64,000 bases of DNA from contig CAVTBT010000004.1 in NCBI GenBank assembly GCA_963733065.1, positions 353,599-417,598 on the forward strand, in the 5' to 3' direction. The notes under the pieces were generated by a model. That model was not told the DNA's origin and did no database searches. It worked only from the letters and a program-made list of their open reading frames with translations. Made by a program: the position numbers and the translations under genes. This document shows, one piece after another, positions 17,695 to 26,052 of this stretch (positions are counted from its first letter, which is position 1; every line of letters starts with the position of its first letter). The stretch comes from CAVTBT01 sp963733065. GTDB lineage: Bacteria; Actinomycetota; Thermoleophilia; Gaiellales; Gaiellaceae.

Positions 17695-18845
17695 ACGCGC
17701 GCTGCCGACTCGTAGGCCTCGAGCGCCGCCGACACCGCCGCCCCACGCTCGACGTCGGCTCCCGCCTCGACGAGCTCGACCTCGACGGCGCCCAGCACCG
17801 CGGCGATGTCGTAGAGGTCGACCCAGCCTATGTGGCCGATGCGGAACAGCCGGTCGGCGATGTCGCCGTGACCGCCGGCGATCGTCATGCCGTGCCGGTC
17901 GCGGAGCGCGAGACGAAGCGCGATGGCATCCACGCCCTCCGGCGTCAGCACGGCGGTCAGGATTGCCGAGCGGTCGTCGTCGGGCGAATAGAGCTCGAGG
18001 CCCATCGCCTTGACGCCGGCGCGGCATGCGCGGCCGAGCGCGGTGTGACGGGCGAAACCGGTCTCGAGCCCCTCGTCGAGCAGCCGGCCGAGCGCGACGT
18101 CGAGCGCGACGACGGTCGAGACGGCGGGGGTGAACGGCGTCGTGTCCTTCTCCGCCTCCGCCCGGTACCGCCGCCAGTCCCAGTAGAACCGCGGCAGGCT
18201 CGCGGACTGGACACGCTGCCAGGCCCGCTCCGAGGCGGTCACGAACGAGAGGCCCGGCGGTGTCATGAGTGCCTTCTGCGACCCGGTGACGACGACGTCG
18301 ACGCCCCAGGCGTCGGTCTCGAGCGGCACGGCGCCGAGGCTGGAGATCGCGTCGACAACGCTGAGCGCGCCCGCGGCGCGGCAGACGGCGACGAGCGGCT
18401 CGAGGTCGACGACGACGCCGGTCGAGGTCTCGGAGTGGACGAGGAACACGACCTCCGCGCCGGTCTCGGCCAGGCGCCGCTCGAGGTCTGCCGGCTGAGG
18501 TGTGTCCCCCCAGGCATACGCGAGCGGCTCGACCTCGCAGCCGAACGCGGTCGCGAGCTTGGCCCAGCGCTCGCCGAAGTTCCCCCACGAGGGCGCGAGC
18601 ACCCGCTCTCCGGGCGACAGCAGGTTCGCCACTGCCGACTCGAACGCGCCGGTGCCCGAGGCGGTGAGCAATAGCACCTCCTGCTCCGTCCGGAACACCT
18701 CGCGCAGGCGCGCCTGAACACGCGCGAAGACGACCTTGAAGTCAGGCCCCCGGTGGTGGAGCACCGGCTCGGCGAGCGCGGCGAGCACCTCCGGCGGGAC
18801 CGCGGTCGGCCCGGGTGCGAGGAGGCGGCGCTTCGTCGGAGGCAT
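17691..18845 (-). CDS. Class V PLP aminotransferase (alanine-glyoxylate / serine-pyruvate / phosphoserine type)
   Basis: A 384-residue fold-type I aminotransferase. RRLLAPGPTAVPPEVLAALA and LHHRGPDFKVVFARVQ are the family N-terminus; VTGSQKALMTPPGLSFV carries the PLP lysine; GHGDIADRLFRIGHIGWVDL is the C-terminal signature. Family members act on alanine, serine or glyoxylate, and some serve as the phosphoserine aminotransferase. Coupling to serA by a TTGA overlap suggests the latter role here, replacing SerC; that is an inference. ATG 18845 is supported by a TAGGCT hexamer eight bases upstream. Confidence 0.9.
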   Translation of the reverse strand: MPPTKRRLLAPGPTAVPPEVLAALAEPVLHHRGPDFKVVFARVQARLREVFRTEQEVLLLTASGTGAFESAVANLLSPGERVLAPSWGNFGERWAKLATAFGCEVEPLAYAWGDTPQPADLERRLAETGAEVVFLVHSETSTGVVVDLEPLVAVCRAAGALSVVDAISSLGAVPLETDAWGVDVVVTGSQKALMTPPGLSFVTASERAWQRVQSASLPRFYWDWRRYRAEAEKDTTPFTPAVSTVVALDVALGRLLDEGLETGFARHTALGRACRAGVKAMGLELYSPDDDRSAILTAVLTPEGVDAIALRLALRDRHGMTIAGGHGDIADRLFRIGHIGWVDLYDIAAVLGAVEVELVEAGADVERGAAVSAALEAYESAARV

Positions 18846-18853
18846 CGACGGCG

Positions 18854-18859
18854 AGCCTA
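18854..18859 (-). promoter_or_regulatory. -10 hexamer TAGGCT for the aminotransferase-serA operon
   Basis: Minus strand TAGGCT followed by eight bases and ATG 18845. It lies only four bases from the -10 hexamer of the divergent membrane-protein gene, so the two promoters probably compete for polymerase. Confidence 0.45.
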
Positions 18860-18863
18860 CCCA

Positions 18864-18869
18864 TACTCT
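18864..18869 (+). promoter_or_regulatory. -10 hexamer TACTCT before the 18876 membrane-protein gene
   Basis: TACTCT, six bases, then GTG 18876, with no ribosome-binding sequence. Confidence 0.45.
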
Positions 18870-18875
18870 GCGCGC

Positions 18876-19505
18876 GTGGAAGCGCTCGTCGCCTTCGCCG
18901 CGACGCTCGTCGCCGTGCGGCTGGCCGCCGAGCTGGCGCGGCGTTGGCGCGCACGGCGGACGCCCGAGCTCGCCGCCTGGGCAGCGTCGCTGGCTGCCTA
19001 CGCGGCCGCGGCCGGCGCGATGGCCTGGGGCGCCGCCGCGGGGTGGGACGAGGCGTCGTTCCGCGTCTACTACCTCGGCGGCGGCCTGCTCACGGCAGCG
19101 CTGCTCGGCGCCGGCTCGCTGCTGCTCGCCGGTGTGCGCGTCGCAGCGCCGGTGGCGCTCCTCTACGCAGGCCTCGCGATCGGCGTTGCGATCGGGGTAC
19201 CGGTCGACGGGGACTTCGCGAGCAGCGGCATCCCGGAGGCGCAGCAGCATCTCGACTTCTTCCCGGCCCGGCTGCTGGCGATCCTCGGGAACGTCGCCGG
19301 CACGGCCGCGGTCGTGGTGGTCGCGCTCCGCAGCATCCGCCGCCGGCCGCTCGGGAACGCCCTCATCCTCGCCGGCGTGGCCACGGCGGCGGTCGGGAGC
19401 GCGCTCGCCGGCCTCGGCGAGGCCGAGACGGCCGCCTTCGTCGCCGCGGCGGCAGTCCTGCTGTACGCCGGTTTCGTGGCCGGACCCCGTACGCAACGTT
19501 CGTAG
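18876..19505 (+). CDS. Integral membrane protein of unknown function (about 7 segments)
   Basis: A 209-residue, very Ala/Leu-rich protein with about seven hydrophobic stretches, among them FAATLVAVRLAAELARRW, LAILGNVAGTAAVVVVALRS and FVAAAAVLLYAGFVAGP. A longer polar loop (GVPVDGDFASSGIPEAQQHL) sits in the middle. No catalytic motif or known family is recognised. The GTG start is fixed by the adjacent -10 hexamer. It is divergent from the serA operon; no function can be inferred from context. Confidence 0.75.
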   Translation: MEALVAFAATLVAVRLAAELARRWRARRTPELAAWAASLAAYAAAAGAMAWGAAAGWDEASFRVYYLGGGLLTAALLGAGSLLLAGVRVAAPVALLYAGLAIGVAIGVPVDGDFASSGIPEAQQHLDFFPARLLAILGNVAGTAAVVVVALRSIRRRPLGNALILAGVATAAVGSALAGLGEAETAAFVAAAAVLLYAGFVAGPRTQRS

Positions 19506-19612
19506 CCTCCTGCTACCCTCCCGCGGTTCTCAAGACAACACGCCGCCCGGCGGGCCACTGCGGCTCCTCTCCCCACCGGCCGGCATGACGTGTCCCCTAT
19601 CGAGGAGGTCGT

Positions 19613-20164
19613 GTGACGAACGCGTCACTGCGCCTGCTCGTCCTCGCCGGCGTCCTGGTGCTGATCGTCGCGGCGTTGACGGGCGCCAACCGAGCACATG
19701 CAGCCGAGCAGCGAGTCGGTCTGCTCGACCAGATCGAGGATCTGCGGAACGAGACGTGGGACTGGCAGCGCCTGATGCGCGTGTCCCGCACGCCGACCGA
19801 CTACGCCGAGCGGAAGGCGACCGACGTCCACCGCGAGCGCCTGCGGGATCTCTGGCGCCTGCGTGCTGACCGCGCCGAGGCGACGGCGCAGGATCCGCCG
19901 CACGAGCGTGCGTGGCGATGCATCCACCGTCACGAGGCGAGCCGCGCCGGGGGCTGGGCCGCGAGCACCGGCAACGGGTACTACGGCGGCCTGCAGATGA
20001 GCGTGGCGTTCCAGCGCTCCCTCGCGCCCGAGCTCCTGCGCGAGAAGGGCACCGCCGACAACTGGACTGCGATCGAGCAGATGTGGGTCGCCGAGCGCGC
20101 GATCCGGCGCGGCTACGGCTTCACCCCGTGGCCGAACACGGCCAGAGCGTGCGACCTCACCTGA
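19613..20164 (+). CDS. Secreted transglycosylase-like (resuscitation-promoting-factor-like) protein
   Basis: A 183-residue protein with signal peptide (SLRLLVLAGVLVLIVAALTG), a charged helical linker (about residues 32-90) and a C-terminal lysozyme-like domain. RAWRCIHRHEASRAGGWAAS carries the expected Glu, and STGNGYYGGLQMSVAFQRSL and QMWVAERAIRRGYGFTPWPN match the transglycosylase-like family related to Rpf. It should cleave or remodel peptidoglycan outside the membrane. The GTG start has GAGGAGG six bases upstream. A TACCCT hexamer lies about 95 nt upstream, so this mRNA has a leader, unlike many neighbours. The end overlaps the convergent gene by eight bases. Confidence 0.9.
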   Translation: MTNASLRLLVLAGVLVLIVAALTGANRAHAAEQRVGLLDQIEDLRNETWDWQRLMRVSRTPTDYAERKATDVHRERLRDLWRLRADRAEATAQDPPHERAWRCIHRHEASRAGGWAASTGNGYYGGLQMSVAFQRSLAPELLREKGTADNWTAIEQMWVAERAIRRGYGFTPWPNTARACDLT

Positions 20165-20324
20165 CGGCTTCCTCGTCGTCGCGGAGCTCCGCGGGCGCGC
20201 GGTCGGACGTGCGCCGGCGCTCGCGGAGCCAGACGGCGAGGAAGAACGCCGCGATGGCGACGGCGATCAGCGTCTCGCCGACCGCCCCATAGACGCCGCC
20301 GTGGCCGACCAGTGTCGGGCTCAC
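20157..20324 (-). CDS. Small single-pass membrane protein, last gene of the cupredoxin-like operon
   Basis: A 55-residue protein starting at GTG 20324, which overlaps the stop of the large membrane protein (GTGA). One hydrophobic helix (VGETLIAVAIAAFFLAVWLR) is followed by a short charged tail rich in Arg and Glu. The tight coupling and clean helix argue that it is real despite its size. It is possibly an accessory subunit of the upstream membrane protein (inference). No family is recognised. Confidence 0.65.
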   Translation of the reverse strand: MSPTLVGHGGVYGAVGETLIAVAIAAFFLAVWLRERRRTSDRAPAELRDDEEAVR

Positions 20325-21688
20325 CCCTGCGAGAGCAGCCACAGTCCTCCCACCGTGTAGACGACCATCAGCGCGAGCATCGCGTACTGCGAGCGTAGCG
20401 CCGCGTCGCGGGAGCGGAACAGCGCGACGGCGCGGTCGTGCGCGATCGCGAGGCCCGCGACGTGCCCTGCGACGAGCGCGCCGACCTGCACGTACCAGAT
20501 CGCGTTCGGCGACAGCGGCGCCTGGTTCGGCCGGTAGTCGCCGACCGAGCCGAGCAAGTCCCACCCCCAGCCGAGCGGGTCGCTGGCGAGCGGCAGGACG
20601 TACTGGCCCTGGATGACGAGCAGCGAGAAGTAGTGCGCGACGGCGTAGACGAGCGCAATCGGGACGAGACTGAACACGAACTGCCTGACAAGGCTCTGCT
20701 GCGCGTCCACGGTGTTCCTCGCCGCGGTGACGGCTGCGAGGTAGGCAAGGCCGACGGCGACCACGCACACCAGCAGGCCGAGGAGGTTGAGTCCCGTCAC
20801 GAGCAGCTCCGCGAGGCCCGGCGAGGTGAGGATGTACGGCGATTCGACGTCCGCCGCGAGCTCCTGCCAGAACGTCGATCGCGAGAGGCCGTCGAACCCG
20901 ACCGAGCCCAGCATGACCGCGACGACCGCACCGGTGCCCGCGACGCGCGGCGCGCCGGCGAGCCCCGTGAACGGCCACCGGATGACGAGCCGCCCGCCAC
21001 GCTTGGCGAACGGAGCGACGCGCGCGAGGAGGCCGAAGTACGCGGTGAACGCCTCGCCGCGGTCGAGCCATCGCTCGCGTCCGAACGACGCCATGCCGAA
21101 GAACGTCACGTAGCTGTACAGGGCGATCGCGAGAGCAAGGGCTCGTGGGCTCGCCGGATCCACGTACGCGAGCTCCAGCGCGGCGAAGCAGAACAGCAGG
21201 CCCGCGGCCGGCCAGCGGCCCACGTGCTCGGGCAGCTCGCCGAGCGGGCTCATGGGCCGGCGGAGCAGCCGTTCGAACACCCAGACCGCCGCGTCCGCGA
21301 TCGCCCGCCACGGGTTGAGCACCCGCCAGACGTCTCCGAGCAGCACTTGCACGGGCACGAGGCCGAGCCAGAACACGACGTAGACGAAGGTCGGCGTCAG
21401 GTTCTCGCTCGGGTTCGTCTCCCCGAGCAGCGCGGCGAGGAACGTCAGCACGAGCAACCCCGCCGACACGGTGCCGAGCAGCGCGCGCAGCGCCCGGGAG
21501 CGCAGCACGCCGTCGAGCCACCCCGGCAGCGGGCGGCCGTCGGCGTGCCGGTCGAGCAGCGGCTTGCGCCAGAGCGCGCCGAGCAGCACGAACGAGACGA
21601 CGAGGACAATCGCCGCGCCCCAGAAGAACATCCACGTCGGAACGGGCAGGTCCCGGACCCCGCCGATCCCGTGCGCGACGAACGTCAT
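20321..21688 (-). CDS. Polytopic membrane protein of unknown function (about 11-12 segments)
   Basis: A 455-residue protein. Hydrophobic segments include TWMFFWGAAIVLVVSFVLLG, LTPTFVYVVFWLGLVPVQVL, GLNLLGLLVCVVAVGLAYLA and YAMLALMVVYTVGGLWLL. Conserved-looking aromatic and polar stretches lie between them (LLGDVWRVLNPWRAIADAAV, WPFTGLAGAPRV). His residues near the C-terminus (YAVAHYFSLLVIQGQY, GHVAGLAIAHDRA) could bind a metal or haem, but no classical motif is visible. It is coupled by ATGA to the cupredoxin-like lipoprotein upstream and by GTGA to a small membrane protein downstream. I do not recognise the family. Confidence 0.8.
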   Translation of the reverse strand: MTFVAHGIGGVRDLPVPTWMFFWGAAIVLVVSFVLLGALWRKPLLDRHADGRPLPGWLDGVLRSRALRALLGTVSAGLLVLTFLAALLGETNPSENLTPTFVYVVFWLGLVPVQVLLGDVWRVLNPWRAIADAAVWVFERLLRRPMSPLGELPEHVGRWPAAGLLFCFAALELAYVDPASPRALALAIALYSYVTFFGMASFGRERWLDRGEAFTAYFGLLARVAPFAKRGGRLVIRWPFTGLAGAPRVAGTGAVVAVMLGSVGFDGLSRSTFWQELAADVESPYILTSPGLAELLVTGLNLLGLLVCVVAVGLAYLAAVTAARNTVDAQQSLVRQFVFSLVPIALVYAVAHYFSLLVIQGQYVLPLASDPLGWGWDLLGSVGDYRPNQAPLSPNAIWYVQVGALVAGHVAGLAIAHDRAVALFRSRDAALRSQYAMLALMVVYTVGGLWLLSQG

Positions 21689-22176
21689 GGCTCGACGGTC
21701 AGCTCGCCGATCTGGATCCCGCGCTCCTCGAGCTCGATCTCGAAGCGGCCCGGTACGTCGGCGACGAAGACGATGCGGGCGGTCGTCCCCGGGCCCGCAT
21801 CCGCCATGAGGTCGTAGCCGTGCAGGTGCACGTGGTCGGCGACGTCGGAGGTGACGAGCAGTGTCACACGGTCGCCCTGGGCGACCTTCGGGCGCTGGAT
21901 CCCGCCCTTCGGCCTGCCGCCGACGACGGCGATGCGAACCGTCTCGCGGCCGTCGGTCGGGTTCGGGCCGGTGATCGGCGGCGTCGTGACCGTCTGCGGC
22001 TCGGTCGTGGTGGGCGGCGCCTCGGTGGTCGTCGGCGGCGCCTCGGTCGTGGTCGGCGGCTGGGTTGCGGGCGCGGCCGTGTCGTCCTCGTCGCTGCCGC
22101 ACGCGGCGACTGCGACGCTGAAGGCGAGGCCGAGGACGGCCGCCACGAGCGCGACCCTGCGAAATGTCGGATTCAT
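21685..22176 (-). CDS. Cupredoxin-like lipoprotein with Thr/Pro linker
   Basis: A 163-residue exported lipoprotein: signal peptide then lipobox VAAC (AFSVAVAACGSDEDD). A low-complexity linker with TTTEAPP repeated (about residues 38-60) leads to a beta-sandwich domain with VAQGDRVTLLVTSDVADHVH and LHGYDLMADAGPGTTARIVF. The pattern DHVHLHGYD gives two or three His ligands. The Cys of a blue-copper site is missing from the C-terminal part (VPGRFEIELEERGIQIGELT), so a type 1 centre is unlikely. ATG 22176 has AGGAGA upstream. It shares one base with the stop of the preceding gene and is coupled to the membrane protein downstream. Confidence 0.85.
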   Translation of the reverse strand: MNPTFRRVALVAAVLGLAFSVAVAACGSDEDDTAAPATQPPTTTEAPPTTTEAPPTTTEPQTVTTPPITGPNPTDGRETVRIAVVGGRPKGGIQRPKVAQGDRVTLLVTSDVADHVHLHGYDLMADAGPGTTARIVFVADVPGRFEIELEERGIQIGELTVEP

Positions 22177-22733
22177 CACGTCTCCTGGTTCGGTGGGACT
22201 ACCGGGCCGGATTTCCGGCCGGCGGTCCACGCGGCGCAGCGGCGCCGGCGGCGACCAGGGGGCGTGCGATCAGCAGGGCGCGATGACGGACGCGCGACGT
22301 CGAGGATCCGCGGCGAACGTCGAGGTCGCAGCCGGAGCGCGCCCGCCACGCGGATGAGCAGGCGCGCCAGCAGCCAGGCGGCGAGTGCGAACGGCAGCTG
22401 GAGCGCCAGCCCCAGGAGAAAGACGGGGCGGTCGAGCAGAAACGGCAGCTCGCCGGTGTGCGCAAGCCGCTCGACGTGCTCCTGCACGACGAAGGCCGCG
22501 AGCGCGACGACGGCGACGGGCCAGGCGCGCGGCGCCCGGGCACGGCCCGCGATGGCAAGCGCGAGCAGCACCGGCAGCGCGAGGATCGCGAGCAGCTGCG
22601 GGAGGTGCGCGAGGTAGCCGTGCACGCCCTCGGACGGCGCGCCGAGCAGCGCGTACGCCGCCGCGTGCGCGGTGAGCGTGCCCGCGGCAGTGAGCGGCAC
22701 GGTGAGAAGCAGGACCAACGCGATCCGCCGCAC
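22176..22733 (-). CDS. Membrane protein, first gene of the cupredoxin-like operon
   Basis: A 185-residue protein with about four to five hydrophobic helices (IALVLLLTVPLTAAGTLTAH, LPQLLAILALPVLLALAIAG, WPVAVVALAAFVVQEHVERL, LLGLALQLPFALAAWLLARL) and a long Arg/Pro-rich cytoplasmic tail. His residues at the membrane edge (AHAAAYALL, HGYLAHLP, QEHVERLAH) are spaced as in several copper or haem membrane proteins, but no family is recognised. The start is taken at GTG 22733. The stop codon shares its A with the next ATG (TGATG). Confidence 0.72.
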   Translation of the reverse strand: MRRIALVLLLTVPLTAAGTLTAHAAAYALLGAPSEGVHGYLAHLPQLLAILALPVLLALAIAGRARAPRAWPVAVVALAAFVVQEHVERLAHTGELPFLLDRPVFLLGLALQLPFALAAWLLARLLIRVAGALRLRPRRSPRILDVARPSSRPADRTPPGRRRRRCAAWTAGRKSGPVVPPNQET

Positions 22734-22795
22734 GCCACCAGTCTGCCAGCCACTGGCGGACACCGTGACACGACGCTGACCACGATCCCGCCGAG

Positions 22796-22801
22796 TAGCC
22801 T
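22796..22801 (+). promoter_or_regulatory. -10 hexamer TAGCCT before the PPOX gene
   Basis: TAGCCT, six bases (CCGGGC), then ATG 22808, with no ribosome-binding sequence. The same TAGCCT-N6-ATG arrangement occurs at 42837. Confidence 0.5.
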
Positions 22802-22807
22802 CCGGGC

Positions 22808-23227
22808 ATGGAGCTTCCCGAGGAGGCCCGCGCCGTGCTCGAGTCGGACGCGCTCGGACACCTCGTCACGATCGGCCGCGACGGGGCTCCCCAGGTCTCG
22901 GTCGTCTGGGTCGGACTCGAGGGCGACGAGCTCGTGACGGCGCACCTGCGGTGGCAGCAGAAGCTCCGGAACGTCGAGCGGGACCCGCGCATCGTGCTCT
23001 CGTTCGAGGGCGAGGGCATGCAGGGGGCGCTACGGCACTACCTCGTCGTCCACGGCCGGGCCGCGATCGAGGAGGGCGGCGCCGCGGCATGGCTGCAGCA
23101 CCTCGCGCACACCTATCTCGGGCCGGACGTCCGCTTCCCGCCGATGGACGACCCGCCGCCGGGCTGGCGCCTGCGCATCGTGGTCGACCGCATCGGCGGC
23201 ATCGGCCCGTGGGCCGGCTCCCAGTAG
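22808..23227 (+). CDS. PPOX-class flavin/F420-dependent oxidoreductase
   Basis: A 139-residue split-barrel protein. LESDALGHLVTIGRDGAPQV and SVVWVGLEGDELVTAHLRWQ are the usual first strands; QKLRNVERDPRIVLSFEG is the cofactor-phosphate binding part; YLVVHGRAAIEEGGAAAWLQ follows. Actinobacterial members mostly use F420H2 to reduce quinones or other substrates. The protein ends one base before the convergent gatB stop. Confidence 0.9.
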   Translation: MELPEEARAVLESDALGHLVTIGRDGAPQVSVVWVGLEGDELVTAHLRWQQKLRNVERDPRIVLSFEGEGMQGALRHYLVVHGRAAIEEGGAAAWLQHLAHTYLGPDVRFPPMDDPPPGWRLRIVVDRIGGIGPWAGSQ

Positions 23228-24640
23228 CTACGCGGTCAGCTTCTCGCGCAGGAGGTCGTTGACGACCCGCGGGTTCGCCTGTCCCTTCGTCTCCTTCATC
23301 ACCTGGCCGACGAAGAAGCCGAGCAGCCCTTCCTTGCCGCCCCGGTAGGCGTCGACCTGGCCGGGGTTGGCGGCGAGGATGCGCTCGACGATCGGCTCCA
23401 GCTCGGCCGTGTCGGACACCGCCTGCTGCGCGATGTACGGCTCCGCGGAGAAGCCGGGCTCGCCGAGCTTCGACACCGCCTCGTCGAAGGCGGCGCGCGG
23501 GATCCGCTCGCGCGCGCCCACGAGCGTCGCCAGCTCCGCGGCGTTCACCATGGTCGGATCCACGCCTGCACCGACGAGGTTGTTCGCGATCACGTTCGCG
23601 GCCGCGCGCCGGTCGGCACCGGCGCCGACGGTCGCTTCGTAGAGCCGGTCGAGCCCACCGGTGACGAGCACGCCGGCGGTCGCGTGGTCGAGCTCCGCCT
23701 CGAGCCGGCCGATGCGGGCACCGGGCAGCTCGGGCAGCTCCGCCCGCAGTCGCTCGATGACGGCGGGATCGGGCTCGAGCGGCACGAGGTCCGGCTCCGG
23801 AAAGTAGCGGTAGTCGTCCGCCTCCTCCTTCGACCGGCGGGGCGTCAGCGTCCCGGTCTTGGCGTCGAAGTCGTAGGTCTCCTGCTCCACCGCCCCGCCC
23901 GCTTCCCAGATTTCGATCTGGCGGGCGATCTCGGCATCGATCCCACGCGCGATGTAGCTGAAGGAGTTCATGTTCTTGATCTCGGTCCGCGTTCGCAGCT
24001 CGTCCGAGCCGGACGGCCGCACGGAGACGTTGGCGTCGACGCGCAGCGTCCCCTTCTCCATCTCGGCGTCCGAGATGCCGAGCTCGACGATCGTCTGGCG
24101 CAGCAGCTGCAGGAACCGCCGCGCCTCCTCCGCCGAGTGCACGTCCGGCGCGGTCACGATCTCGACGAGCGGCGTGCCGCCGCGGTTGAAGTCGACGAGC
24201 GAGTGCGTTGCTCCCCCGATCCGTCCGGTGGCGCCGCCGCGGTGCTCCGTCTTCGCGGCGTCCTCCTCGAGGTGCGCCCGCACGATGCCGATCTCGAGGT
24301 CGCCGTCCTCGCCCGGTACGATCATCTTGCCGTTGATGCAAAGCGGCAGATCGTACTGGGAGATCTGATATCCCTTCGGAAGGTCTGGATAGAAGTAGTT
24401 CTTGCGCGCGAAGACCGCTCGCTGCGCGATCTCGCAGCCGAGCGCGAGGCCGAGCTTCACCGTCCAGTCGACGGCCGCGCGGTTCGTCACCGGCAGCGCG
24501 CCGGGGAAGCCGAGGCACACCGGACACGTCTGCGTGTTCTCGCCGGCACCGAAGCCCACCGCGCAGCGGCAGAACATCTTCGTCCGCGTCTTCAGCTGGA
24601 CGTGGATCTCCAGCCCGATGACCGGCTCCCAGGCGGTCAT
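23228..24640 (-). CDS. gatB: Aspartyl/glutamyl-tRNA amidotransferase subunit B
   Basis: A 470-residue subunit that activates misacylated Glu-tRNAGln or Asp-tRNAAsn by phosphorylation. WEPVIGLEIHVQLKTRTKMF is the signature start; the zinc ligands are in FCRCAVGFGAGENTQTCPVC; HSLVDFNRGGTPLVEIVT and LRTRTEIKNMNSFSYIARGI are core motifs. The C-terminal YqeY-like tRNA-binding tail is present (GKEGLLGFFVGQVMKETKGQ). It overlaps gatA by 4 nt. The organism probably makes Gln-tRNA and/or Asn-tRNA by the indirect route. Confidence 0.97.
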   Translation of the reverse strand: MTAWEPVIGLEIHVQLKTRTKMFCRCAVGFGAGENTQTCPVCLGFPGALPVTNRAAVDWTVKLGLALGCEIAQRAVFARKNYFYPDLPKGYQISQYDLPLCINGKMIVPGEDGDLEIGIVRAHLEEDAAKTEHRGGATGRIGGATHSLVDFNRGGTPLVEIVTAPDVHSAEEARRFLQLLRQTIVELGISDAEMEKGTLRVDANVSVRPSGSDELRTRTEIKNMNSFSYIARGIDAEIARQIEIWEAGGAVEQETYDFDAKTGTLTPRRSKEEADDYRYFPEPDLVPLEPDPAVIERLRAELPELPGARIGRLEAELDHATAGVLVTGGLDRLYEATVGAGADRRAAANVIANNLVGAGVDPTMVNAAELATLVGARERIPRAAFDEAVSKLGEPGFSAEPYIAQQAVSDTAELEPIVERILAANPGQVDAYRGGKEGLLGFFVGQVMKETKGQANPRVVNDLLREKLTA

Positions 24641-26052
24641 CGAAGGCGCTCCGGGACGGAGTCGAAGCCGATCGCACGCTCGAGTGCGTGGCCGGCTCGG
24701 AAGAGGGTGTTCTCGGCGAACTGGGCGCCGATCAGCTGCAGACCCACCGGAAGGCCCTCCGACAGGCCGACCGGGACGTTCAGGCCGGGCAGCCCCGCCA
24801 TGCAGGACGGGATCGTGAGCAGGTCCGATGCGTACATGGCGAGCGGGTCGGCGGCGCGCTCGCCGATCCGGAACGCGACGGTCGGCGACGTCGGCGAGAC
24901 CAGCACGTCGAAGCGCTCGAACGCGTCGGCATGCTCGCGAATGATCAGCGTGCGCACCTTCTGCGCCTGGCCGTAGAACGCCTCGTAGTAGCCGGCGGAG
25001 AGGGCATACGTCCCGAGCATGATGCGCCGCTTCGGCTCGTCGCCGAAGCCCGCGTCGCGCGTTCGTTCGACCATCTCGCGGTACGTCTCCCCCGCCTCGC
25101 GCGGGCCGAAGCGAACGCCGTCGTAGCGGGCCAGGTTCGACGAGGCCTCGGCCGGAGCGATCAGGTAATAGCAGGGGAGGCCGTACTCGACGGAGCGCGG
25201 CAGCGAGCATTCGTCGACGGTCGCTCCGAGCTCGGCGAGCGTGTCGACGGCGCGCCGGACGGCGTCGCGCACGCCGGGCTCGATCCCCGGATGCTCGTTG
25301 AGCTCGGTCGGGACGCCGACGCGCAATCCGTCGAGCCGCTCGTCCGTGGGCAGGTCGACCGCCGCGGGCAGGTCGACCGTCGTCGCGTCGGCGTCGTCGC
25401 GACCGCTGATGATCCGGTAGAGCAACGCGGCATCGCGGACGGTCTTCGCCACGGGGCCGACCTGGTCGAGGCTGGAGGCGAACGCGACCACGCCGTACCG
25501 CGAGACCGAGCCGTACGTCGGCCGCAGCCCCACGTTGCCGCAGAGCGCCGAGGGCTGCTTGATCGAGCCGCCCGTGTCGGAGCCGAGCGCCCACGGCGCG
25601 AGGCCGGCGCTCACCGCGGACGCGGATCCGCCGCCCGACCCGCCCGGGACGCGCGTCGGGTCCCACGGGTTCCGGGACGGCCCCCACGCCGAGTTCTCGG
25701 TCGACGACCCCATGGCGAACTCATCCGTGTTGGTCTTGCCGAGGAGCGACAGCCCGGCCGACTTGCAGCGCGCGGCCACGGTGGCGTCGAAGACCGGAAC
25801 GTAGCCCTCGAGGATCCGCGAGCCGGCCGTCGTCTCCACGCCGTTCGTGGAGATCACGTCCTTGAGCGCGATCGGGATTCCGTCGCCGTTCGGGTCGTCC
25901 ACCGTGCGCAGGAAGCAGTGCAGCTCGGGGTCGCGCTCGCCGATCGCGGCGAGATAGGCACCGTGCAGCTCGGCCGCCGAGACCTCGCCGCGCTCGACGA
26001 GGCCGATCCCGTCCTCGGCCGTCAGCCGCAGCGTGTCGACGACGGCGCTCAT
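24637..26052 (-). CDS. gatA: Aspartyl/glutamyl-tRNA amidotransferase subunit A
   Basis: A 471-residue amidase-signature enzyme that releases ammonia from glutamine for GatB. The catalytic Lys-Ser-Ser set is visible in GIPIALKDVISTNGV (Lys), RVPGGSGGGSASAVSAGLAP (cis-Ser region) and ALGSDTGGSIKQPSALCGNV (nucleophile Ser). The start at ATG 26052 overlaps the gatC stop by 4 nt and matches the family N-terminus. Gene order gatC-gatA-gatB with overlaps is the standard operon. Confidence 0.97.
   Translation of the reverse strand: MSAVVDTLRLTAEDGIGLVERGEVSAAELHGAYLAAIGERDPELHCFLRTVDDPNGDGIPIALKDVISTNGVETTAGSRILEGYVPVFDATVAARCKSAGLSLLGKTNTDEFAMGSSTENSAWGPSRNPWDPTRVPGGSGGGSASAVSAGLAPWALGSDTGGSIKQPSALCGNVGLRPTYGSVSRYGVVAFASSLDQVGPVAKTVRDAALLYRIISGRDDADATTVDLPAAVDLPTDERLDGLRVGVPTELNEHPGIEPGVRDAVRRAVDTLAELGATVDECSLPRSVEYGLPCYYLIAPAEASSNLARYDGVRFGPREAGETYREMVERTRDAGFGDEPKRRIMLGTYALSAGYYEAFYGQAQKVRTLIIREHADAFERFDVLVSPTSPTVAFRIGERAADPLAMYASDLLTIPSCMAGLPGLNVPVGLSEGLPVGLQLIGAQFAENTLFRAGHALERAIGFDSVPERLR

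Noticed and set aside
14659..17715. A 1018-codon open frame on the plus strand
   Set aside because: It runs antisense through ilvE, ybaK and serA, is full of Arg/Asp/Val from reversed GC-rich codons and shows no domain. It is a shadow of the real genes.
19506..19612. c-di-AMP (ydaO-type) riboswitch before the Rpf-like gene
   Set aside because: Such switches often precede Rpf genes, but the leader here is only about 95 nt and none of the conserved core segments is visible.
20321..21688. Assignment as a named copper transporter (CopD or similar)
   Set aside because: Helix count and motifs do not match CopD; only the cupredoxin-like neighbour suggests a metal link, so the function is left open.
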